From Acanthornis magna (taxonomy: Eukaryota > Chordata > Aves > Passeriformes > Acanthizidae), in the NCBI GenBank assembly GCA_036785705.1, contig JAWUZG010000332.1, positions 372,001 through 436,000 on the forward strand: a stretch of DNA of 64,000 nucleotides. Reading direction: 5' to 3'. The notes beneath the pieces are model-generated. The model made no database searches. It was not told the origin of the DNA and saw nothing but the letters and a program-made list of their open reading frames with translations. Shown here piece by piece: positions 11,399-21,008 of the stretch. Position numbers and translations under genes: made by a program. How positions within the stretch are numbered: the stretch's first letter is position 1; every line of letters starts with the position of its first letter.

Positions 11399-13593
11399 AT
11401 GGAAGAGAAGCAATGTTGGGGCGCAACTGCGGTCGCATCGGCAGGCCCTTACCAGCACAAGTGTTCTTGGAACTCTAGCCTCTTTCCCTTCCTCAACCCT
11501 AACTCCGGGCACAAACGCAGCCTATGGCTGGGGCCGAGGTGCCAACCACTGTGGGGAGTCCAGGTCCGAATAGTGTGGGAGCAGGAAGGTTGGGGCCTTG
11601 CTGTGATCGCCTTGGCATGCCCTTTGCAGTGCCACTGTTCCTGGAGCTCGAGGCCCTTTAGATCTCAATGCTAACCTTAGGCGTAACCCTAACCCTAACC
11701 CTAGTTAATTACCCCAACTCACTACCAGGCTTTTCCCTATCAGAACGGTGTGGGAGCAGCAAGGTTGGGGCCTTGCTGCTCTTGCCTCGGCAGGCCCTTT
11801 CCAGTGCCTGTGTTCCTGCAGCTCTAGGCTCTTTCCCTTTCTCAACCCTAACTCCAGGCACAAACGCAGCCTATGGCTGGGGCCGAGGTGCCCACCCCTG
11901 TGGGGGGCCCAGGTCAGAATGGTGTGGGACCAGCAAGGTTGGGGCCTTGCCGCGATCGCCTTGGCAAGCCCTTTCCAGCGCCAGCATTCCTGGAGCTCAA
12001 GGCCCTTTCGATCTCTCAACCCTAACCCTAGGCGTAACCCTAACCCTAGCTCTAGTTAATTACCCTAACACAGTCCCAAGCTTCTCCCTATCAGAAAGAC
12101 GAAGGAGCAGCAATGTTGTGGCGCTGCTGCGATGGCCTTGGCAGGCTCCTTCCAGCACAACTGTTCCTGGAGCTCTAGGCTCTTTCCCTTTCTCAACCCT
12201 AACTCCAGGCACAAAGGCAGCCTATGGCTGGGGCCGAGGTGCCCACCCCTGTGGGAGGTCCAGGTCAGAATGGTGTGGGACCAGCAAGGTTGGGGCCTTG
12301 CCGCGATCGCCTTGGCAAGCCCTTTCCAGCACCAGCATTCCTGGAGCTCAAGGCCCTTTTAATCTCTCAACCCTAACCCTAGGCGTAACCCTAACCCTAC
12401 CTCTAGTTAATTACCCTAACACAGTCCCAAGCTTCTCCCTATCAGAAAGATGGAGGAGCAGCGATCTTGCGGCGCTGCTGCGATGGCCTTGGCGGGCTCC
12501 TTCCAGCACAACTGTTCCTGGAGCTCTAGGATCTTTCCCTCTCTCAACCCTAACTCCAGGCTGAACGGTAGCCTATGGCTGGGGTCAAGGTGCCGACCAC
12601 TGGGGGGGGTCCAGGTCAGAATGCTGTGGGAGCAGCAAGGTTGGGGCCTTGTCACAATGGCCTTGGCAGGCCCTTTCCAATGCCTGTGTTCCTGGAGCTC
12701 TAGGCCCTTTAGAACTCTAAATGCTAACTGCAGGCTGAATGGCAGCCTATGGCTTGGGCCGAGGTGCCCATCCCCTGTGCGGCGTCCAGGTGAGAACGGT
12801 GTGGCAACAGAAAGGTTGGGGCCTTGCCGCAGTTGCCTTGGCAGGCCCTTTCCTGTGTCACTGTTCCTGGAGCTCGAGGCCCTTTAGATCTCAATGCTAA
12901 CCTTAGGCATAACCCTAACCCTAGTTAATTACCCTAACTCACTATCAAGCTTTTCCCTATCAGAAAGATGCAGGAGCAGCAATGTTGGGGTACTGCTGTG
13001 ATGGCCTCGGCAGGCCCTTTCCAGCACCAGTGTGCCTGGAGCTCTAGGCTCTTTTCCTCTCTCAATCCTAACTCCAGGCACAGTGGCAGCCTATGGCTGG
13101 GGCCAAGATCCCCACCCCCCTGGTCATGGTCCAGGTCAGAACGCTGTGGGAGCAGTAAGGTTGGGGCCTTGCTGTGATTGCCTTGTCAGGCCCCTTCCAG
13201 TGCCAGTGTTCTGGAGCTCGAGTCCCTTTAGATCTCTCAACGTTAACCCTAGGCGTAACCCTAACCCTAGCCCTAGTTAATTACCCCAACTCAGTACCGT
13301 GCTTTTCCCTATCAGAAAGATGGAGGAGAAGCAATATTGTGGTGCTGCTGCGATGGCCTTGGCAGGCCCTTTCCAGCACCAGTCTTCCTGGAGCTCTAGG
13401 CTCTTTCCTTCTCTGGACCCTAACCCCCGGCTGAATGGCAGCCTATGGCTGGGGCCGAGGTGCCCACTCCTGTGGGGTTCCAGATCAGAATTATGGAGGA
13501 GCAGCAACGTTGGGGTGCTGCTGCGATTTCTTTGGCAGCCCCTTTGCAGTGCCTGCAGCTAGATGCCCTTTAATTCTCTCCATCCTGACCCAG
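11399..13593. repeat. Disordered, diverging right edge of the satellite array
   Basis: Order starts normally with A at 11399 and B' at 11748. A chimeric monomer then follows at about 12099: its marker reads AGAAAGACGAAGGAGCAG, its front is B/C-like and its end is B-like. C follows at 12450. The next marker is at 12968, 518 bp later, which is three half-units and not two. A last monomer begins at 13319 and similarity fades by about 13,593. Substitutions and small indels are visibly more frequent from about 12,700 onward, as is usual at satellite edges where homogenisation is weak. Confidence 0.85.
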
Positions 13594-15391
13594 GTCCCTG
13601 TAGCTCAGCTTGGCCCTTGGCCAGAGGGGTTCGTCACCATAGGTGACACCTAGTAAAAGGTGTGCAGATGCTAATGGAGGCACCTGTTAAGCCTTCAAGC
13701 CTTAGATCCCGGAGTTTCACTCCAGGTTCCATTGCTCTGTCTTAGTGCAGAGTACAAATCTCACCAGATATAGCCAAGAGGTGAAAATCATGCTAGAGTT
13801 TGCTGGCAAAAATATCAGAATCAGATGCTCAAAAATCAACTGTCTTTCTAGAAGGACGACATACAACATGTAATTCTACATTAAACCACTTATGATGGCA
13901 GTACTCTGTGTTAATTTAGCATTTACTTAGCATAAACTTAGCTCAACCGAGAAAAACCTTGAAGCACTCGAAATGCTGTTACCCAAAGTTCCAGGCAAAG
14001 AGAAGTAAGAAGACAAAGAGAGGTAGACAGGAAGACAGAAGACATCTAGAAAAACACACAGAGCTAACACCTCCTATGATTGCAGCAGAGGCAGGACAGG
14101 GTGTGTGACCTGTCCTGTGCAGGGTTCTGGGCTGTGACCATGTGCTGACCTCATGCCGCGCCCTTTAAGCCCCACGGCCTTCATGTGCCTGTCCCTCAGG
14201 TGGGACTGCCAGTGACTTAGCCAGCCAGGGCCCAGAGCAGCACCTGTCCAGGACTGACAGCTCAGTCAGACTTTGGGGCGGCTCTGGGGGCAAAGCAGGG
14301 CCCTAAAAGCCTCACCTTCAGCAAAGCTTGGCCAGCTTTAGAAAATTAGAAAATATTGCCATTAGTGAGATGATATTCCTAAGAAAAACTAATTTTGCAA
14401 TATTCAATAACAATATTTTAAGAGTATGTAAATTTTAAACATTCTTATAATTTCTACAAGTTTTGCCAATGATCTTTCTGTAACACGGAACAAAATCAAA
14501 GCAAGCTTATTTTAATCAACTAGAATTAAAAAAACCACATCAAATGACTTTAAACAATCCTTTTGCTTAAGCACATCATGAAATAATTGACATAAAGGAA
14601 AGAAGGGGAAAAAAGGGACAAGGATAAAAGCTCACAATGGGTAATGGTTTGCCATAAGAATGCACAATATGTTTTATAGAGATACAAGAGACAAGGCTGG
14701 CAAAAAGTCCACATGAAGAAAAAAACTTAACAAGGACTTGTGCCACAGGTTCAGTGTCTTCAATTACTTCAATACATTCATTTGATGGAGTAATCAGATG
14801 GATAAATAAGAAACAAAATGTTCTTTGGAAATCAGCTTCCTTTTTCTTTGCAAAGAGACAGGAAAGAAAAAGGGGACCAACTTCTCACTAGAAAGAAGAC
14901 TACACAGAGGCAAAATGACCAACATTCCAGCCTCAACACCTGGTAAGTCCTCAGTGCAGAACCCACTTTAAAAAAAAAAAAATTTGTTTCCGTACAGTTT
15001 TCAATTTGCTTTGCTTCAGCTGAATGAGCTCACCTGCTTTCCATGTATGTAACAGATTCTCATAATACTAAATAAGTATTTATATTAAGAAACAATATCT
15101 ATACTTATGCTATACAAGAGCTCACAAATTCCAATAAATCCATTATGAACTCTTCATTGAACTAATCCATCCCAAAAAACTCCTAATCAATACATTTGCA
15201 ACATTATTTTGCATTGAATAACAGTTGCCCAAGTTTTCTATCTCCTAAGATTGCATACAGCTATTAAATTTTTCCTCCACTTGCAAAAAGGAGTTGAACA
15301 TTTTATTAGCCAAAACTCCACTGTAATATTTGGATATGCTTTTCAGAGAAAGTCTAGTTCATAGAAACCAATGATATGTGCATGTATGCAC
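13594..15391. other. Unique intergenic flank of the satellite, no gene seen
   Basis: Single-copy-looking DNA begins here with no target-site duplication or element terminus at the junction. Base composition drops from the GC-rich satellite to AT-rich sequence. A GC-rich patch at about 14,085-14,336 stands out from its surroundings. It has no long open frame and I could not assign it to a repeat or promoter. No splice-flanked coding exon is recognisable. Confidence 0.6.
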
Positions 15392-15418
15392 AAAAAAAAA
15401 AAAAAAAAAAAAAAAAAA
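15392..15418. repeat. Poly-A tract, 27 bp
   Basis: An uninterrupted run of 27 A follows CATGTATGCAC. No LINE or SINE body is recognisable upstream, so I call it a mononucleotide microsatellite and not a retroposon tail. Confidence 0.95.
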
Positions 15419-18400
15419 GAAGAGTAGGTAAAATTCTGTGTCCCCACTCCCCTTGTTCTCCTTTCAGTGTTTGGATTCTCCCACCTCCCTGGGGCCCCTG
15501 CACACAGCAAGAAAAGTATATCCCAAACAGTCTAGAGCCTCAATTTCAGAAGGAGGGATGTTAGAGAGTGATTTAATTACTGTAAAGATGCTTGGTCCCA
15601 TCAGGGTGACCCAGAGTACACAAGGAATTTGCATTGTCAACATGGATAAGAAATTTCATCAGCTCTCATCAGTTAAGATTTCACCTTTGACTTAAAATTC
15701 CTTCTACTCTATTACCACAACCAAACATTTTATTCTACAGGGGGTCTAAACCATTCATGCAAATTTAATTTATGGCAATTTAAACTGTGTCAGAAAGTTA
15801 ATAATGTAGGAATAATGCATGTGTCTCTCACTGAGTTTAATCAGTGCCCATTAAAGTGCCTGTTATTTTGCCTTTTTGTTATTCATGCGTTCTAATCTGA
15901 GACCACATTTACATTGAGTGGAAACAAACTTACCCAACTCATCAGGCCTCAAAATAAAACCCTAACTTGCCCAAAAGGCTAATTTTATTGAAGTGATTGT
16001 ATTTTTAATAGAAATTACAGAAGTTCCCACATAGATGTAACAATTACACATATTTGTAAGTGCACTTTGATTCTATCTGCCAAAAAAAAAAAAAATCACT
16101 CAAACAATTATTTATTTCAGCAAACTCCGGTTTTGAAATACAGTGCATTGCAAAAATAAAAGTATTAGCACTAATAATTGCTAACAAAGGAGAAGAAAAT
16201 CTCACTAAACTTATTTTAACAGTGGGAAGGGAAACAAAACATTTCAGTGCACACTTGTATTATCAAAGAGTTTCTTCTAACCCACAATGCCAGAAGCAGT
16301 GGATTAACCTACTTTCTGTGGCCACAAGACTAGAATCTATCGCTGAGTGCAGCTGTCAGAACCACCTGTATTTCTTTGGCTCCAGTCAAGTCTCAGAAGT
16401 AAGCCAAAGGGTGATTTCGGGATGCTGCAGTGTCCATTTTAACTTGTTTGTAAAAAACGAAGTGAAAATATGACCAGTATAAACTGGGAAGGCTGGAAGC
16501 TGCTAACCATGTCTGTCTAGAGGCTTTAATTAGACCAAGCTGGTATAATTTGTACTTCTCAAATTTTTCCAGCATATACAATGATGTCGGTTTGCCCTTT
16601 ACTTTTATGCTTGCCTAAAATGGCCTTTCCCACCTCAATTTAAGCATATTTGGGTTAGCCAGGGAGCAAGGTGCTACTGCCAAGAGCCACTGGCAAGCAA
16701 AGCCAATTGTGTGGGGAAAATCTGAGCCTCACAGGAAAAGGAAAAAATAAGATAGGAACTTCCAGCTACCAGCAAGCTACCTTCAAACAGTTCAAATGAG
16801 TACTGCAAAGTTCAGGTGCTTGTCCAGACTCTTCCAGATTTCCTCAAATTTAAACCTAGAACAGTAATTACAGACTTTTTCTGAAGGTAATCTACTCAAA
16901 CTCACCATTCTCCACTTCAGTGTTCCCTAAATATGAAACTCCACTGTGTTTAGCTACGGACTACCCAGACACTATCAAGAAAACACAAGAAACACAAGTT
17001 TCCTTTACAGCATTTGTGCATTCAAAGTCCCCCAAAGACTATTCTGTTTTCACTGTTTTGCCCAGTCTCCACCAGGCTGAAAGGACATGTTCTGCAAAAC
17101 TTTCCTCAGCAGATAGGACCTGTTCCTGGGAAAATGCCTTTGTGCATTCTGAGTACACACATGGAAACGTTCACTTCTTTTCTGAATCAAGAGTTCATCA
17201 AACCTGAGCAAAGCAAAGTTTGGCAGGTTCACAAACATAGTCTGATTAATAACAGAACATTCTGATTAGAGGAGGTCCAATATTCAAAGCTCAAAAGTCA
17301 GAAGAACAAATAAGTTGGCTTAAAGTTTCCCAGATAAAGCGAAAGTGCTGAAAAAAATATCCAGGATGAAAACTAAGTTTCTAACTTCATGTAAGTATTA
17401 GAATGGCTCAGAAAGTAGCATTAGAATTACTTCCATTACTTGTTTTTAAATTTCCACGTTACTGTAGCAATGAAGACTGTTTCAATGGCTAAGTCTCAAC
17501 TATTTAGATATCATGCTGAACCCTCCCCCCGTTTCTTGCTTGTGTTATTGTATTTATGACAAGACACAGCTCAAGATGCTCAAAGGCAGCTGTAAAATGA
17601 TTCTGCATCTGTACTACACCAGTTCTGCTATGACAGCCCCCCACTCAGATGAGATGAGCTGCTGAGAAGCTGCTTTCCCTCTGTGTGACAGAGCCTTGAA
17701 CACAGGTTTGTGATCAGCCTTGTGCTGCAGACACTGTGCCAGCTTTAGGTACCAGCTGAGAGCTAAGAACCAGCACAACAGCTGCTCCTAGTACATATCA
17801 AAGTGAGTCATCCTTTCAAAAAATGGTTTAGGCACTTCCCACTAAGAAAATGAAGACTTGTGTGTTTAGAAGTGATGAAGAGCATTCACGCAATCCATTC
17901 TGCCTGCTCTGGTTTGTGAGCAAGCTTTCAACAGGCAACAGCACTGAAAACGCACATGCCTATTTCTGTGAGGACAATCTGATTCTAATATTACACAGGC
18001 TCACAGCTCAGCAACCACACGTCATGATCTGTATCTTCATGACAAAACCACAAATGGAACTTGGAGAGAACTGATCCCAGCTCTGGATCCAGACACAGGG
18101 GATGCACAGCCCTGCAGCCCCACAGAACCTCGCCCAGGCACGCAGGGGACAGTGAGAGCTCCGTGCTGAGCTGGGGTCAGACCACTGCTCTGCCTAACCC
18201 AGCATCCTCCTCCCAACACCCTGAGCACTTCGGAGTCTCACATTCCAAGTATTGCCTCTGTTACCCTGGCCCTGAAGAAGGACTGGAGATTGAGCACTAA
18301 AGAAGCCCCTGACTGGACACTAAATCCAAATCCACATCAAATAATTTGGATATGGTTCCAGTCCAATCCAGAAAGACACTGTGCTGCAGTCTCATACTGC

Positions 18401-20835
18401 TGCCATGAAGAAAGCTCAACATTAAAGCCTTTAGAGTCAGATCAGAAACAACCTATTCAGCTTTTGCTTATTCTTGTTGATCATCCCTAAGTTTTTAAAA
18501 CAACAGGTTTATGGGCAATAAAGTTTAAGACATAACTTCTACTCAAGAGTCAACACTTCATGTCCCACAAGGCACTACTTCAATATTTTCAAAGCTGATT
18601 CACCTTGTTTCTCAGGCATTTGTCTTCATTTTCTCTAACTGGATGGAGATGCTGTTTATCTGATGCATCTTATTTTTACAGATAAATTTTAAGTGTAAAC
18701 ACAATTTATAATCTGAAATATGTTAGGAGCAAAAAATCCTACCTAAGATTTATTTATTATTATGCACACATAAAATTGGTTGGTTTGTGGGTTTTTTAAA
18801 TTTATTTTACAACTTTAAAAACCCCCACTGAAAATAGTAATTAAAAAATAATTAATTTTGTATTTTGCTTACATGTAAAATGATTGTTAATTTAGGCACA
18901 GAAAAACATTATGTTATTAAAATTACTGAGTGCTGTCTTGGGTGAAATAGCTCATCTATTAGCCTGGGATCAATGCAAATTAATCCACTCAGCACCATGA
19001 AAAAGACTGCTTCTGCTCCTTATGTTGCATGAGAGTAGGAAAAGGTCTGATAAAGAATGGATGAATAGGCAGAACAAATAATTTGTCATACAACTTGCTT
19101 TTAGCAGCAGAGAGTAATTAATTTAGATAAATTATATCAACTGTCCTGCATTTTATATGAGAATTTCATTAAAGTAATGATGCTTTGATTAAGTCCCCCT
19201 CTAACATGGGTTATCTGCGGGAGGAAATTAGCACTTTCGTTCCCCTTTTCTCTTCAACATCATCAAACAATTCCTGGCTATCATCAGCTCGGTCATTGGC
19301 CAGAGAAATCTCTGACTCTGAGCCCATGGAGAATCTGCAACATGACTACTGATGCAGTATCACACAGCAGGGTGCTTCACTGACACCTTTGCAAAGATCC
19401 TGCCCAAACAACTTAGAAATGAAGACCTTTAGTAATGCCACAGTCACAGAAGCATCCTAATCATTGTAGCTGGTTTGGATGTCACAGGTTTCCTACTTTG
19501 AACACTTACGCAAAATTAAAGTCTTCCAGAATCAAGACCTAAATCCCATTTCTGGAATGACACCTGTAGAGGAAATGGATGTATGATTACAAGAGCCCAT
19601 TTATTTTCTGGTTATTTCTCCACATGATTTCTGTGGACAATGACAGATCCTTGGTATGCAAATGGAAACCTTGGGAGCAACCAACCTCTCCGTGCTTGCT
19701 ATGTAGGTATTGCCACAGCCAGGTTACAAATAGACAAAGCTTTATGAAACTAGAGTGAAAAATATTCAGTCATTTACTGGCAACCCAGTCAGAACAAAGT
19801 CACTCTGTACATGCCACCCAAAACCATCAAGTCAGACCATCAGATTACTGTCTAAAAGCCCAGAATGACACACCAGCCAACATTCTCTCCAGCAAAAAGC
19901 TTATTTACAAGGTGAAATCATAAGCTTTCAGGTGCGACACACAACTGAGAGAGCTATTAGACTCCCAGAATACCTGTATGTCTGAGGAACAGGGCAAGCA
20001 GGAATAATATTCTCAAGTGTGATACTTAGTAAGATAGTTTTCCAGAGGTCTACCTGGCTTTGGTTTTGCCAGAGTACCATGAGATATAAATAAACCCTGA
20101 CCACTTACAAAGTGGCATTTTCTTTCATGACTCACAGCACAAGGAAAGACCTGTCCTTCACATTTGTTTCCTTTCCTCCTGAAAACAGAATTAACCTCCA
20201 TTCAATAATGTTTGAAAATTGTATTCTTCATAATTAATTTCATCTTTTTATCTTTTTACTAGACTTTCTTCTGACAAGAAAAGGAAAGGTTGTTTCAGCA
20301 ACCATCAATCAACGAGCAGCTAAATTGCAAATATCATTTTCACATTGTATAAATTAATGTTTCAAAATGTAAACCACCAAATAATATAAAATAATTTAAT
20401 ATAGGAGAGTAAAAAGCAATGTTTTTTTAATTGATTGCATTTTAATTCTGGGTGTTTTTTCTCCCCAGGAAAGTGAGAAAAGCCACATTTTAAATCAATG
20501 AATCAATCAATCAACCAAAGCTACAGCATTATTAAGGAAGCTTCTAATCTCTCAGAAGGATAAGGGGCTATTCTTGCTCCTTACATTTTCAAGGAAAAAT
20601 GTATTTATTTGGCCATGAACTGATCGATCAACCTCAGTCATTCCAATTACAACTCACATTGGAGGAAAAAAACAACATAACATCCAAAACTGTCTGTTCC
20701 ACCAGCTAAAAGACCTCAAGGGCACTTGGCCTTGAAGAAAATCTTGCCTTCATAAAATACAAGAGTGAAATAAAAACATCAAACTGAACAACAAACTAGG
20801 TCAGTAAGATGAGTTGAGAAACAACTTCGTCCAGT
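15419..20835. other. AT-rich intergenic DNA, no gene seen
   Basis: Short open frames occur, the longest about 137 codons at 16,060-16,473, but none shows a recognisable domain or exon structure. A GC-richer patch lies at about 18,070-18,290. The segment 18,780-19,215 is very AT-rich with several TAATTA/AATTAAT motifs and a perfect octamer ATGCAAAT at 18,973-18,980. That is the texture of developmental enhancers, but conservation cannot be judged here. A small AATC-type repeat sits near 20,492-20,514. Confidence 0.5.
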
Positions 20836-21008
20836 AAAAAACCCCCTAGAAATTAAAAAAAAAACCCAAACAAAAAACCCCCAAACAAAACAAACAAAAA
20901 AACCCCAAAGAAACCCCCCCAAAAAACCAAACAACAAAAAAATCCAAAGCAAACAAACAAAAACAAAACCACAAAAAAAACCAAAACACCAAAAACCAAC
21001 CCCCAACA
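20836..21008. repeat. A/C-rich low-complexity tract
   Basis: About 170 bp contain almost only A and C on this strand, with irregular runs such as AACAAACAAAAACAAAACC. The opposite strand reads as an apparent F/G/W-rich open frame, which is an artefact of composition. Confidence 0.9.

Larger units (their letters stand above)
1..13593. repeat. Telomere-motif-bearing satellite array with 1,733-bp higher-order repeat
   Basis: This is a head-to-tail tandem array that enters from the left edge inside an E-type monomer. Monomers are marked by the boundary CTATCAGAAAGATG. The ATG positions are 319 (A), 668 (B), 1019 (C), 1370 (D), 1703 (E), then 2052, 2401, 2752, 3103, 3436 and so on. Successive spacings are 349, 351, 351, 333 and 349, so the five-monomer HOR is exactly 1,733 bp. 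Corresponding monomers in different HOR copies look almost identical by eye, while A-E within a copy differ clearly, which is the signature of HOR homogenisation. Each monomer is itself two related halves: GATGGCC recurs at 1051, 1225 and 1402. The second half ends in one to three TAACCC units followed by TAGTTAAT. I do not recognise the family. No transposase, reverse transcriptase or conserved protein is present. Subtelomeric, pericentromeric and interstitial locations are all possible. Confidence 0.95.

Noticed and set aside
230..13280. True telomere
   Set aside because: The CCCTAA runs are at most about three perfect units per monomer and lie inside complex satellite units. No long pure telomeric array is present.
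3..13562. Dozens of open frames of 60-298 codons on both strands of the satellite
   Set aside because: They repeat with the satellite period, occur on both strands, change frame with 349- and 333-bp monomers, and show no recognisable domain or splice context. They are by-products of a GC-rich repeat with few stops.
1..13593. CRISPR array
   Set aside because: Repeat units are long (about 175-350 bp), adjacent and without unique spacers, and the host is a vertebrate.
13633..13647. GTCACCATAGGTGAC near-palindrome next to the satellite edge
   Set aside because: Too short to mean anything without conservation or repeat context.
16060..16473. 137-codon open frame as a gene
   Set aside because: It begins in a poly-A region coding a Lys run and has no recognisable domain. 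Single random frames of this size are expected in 45 kb.
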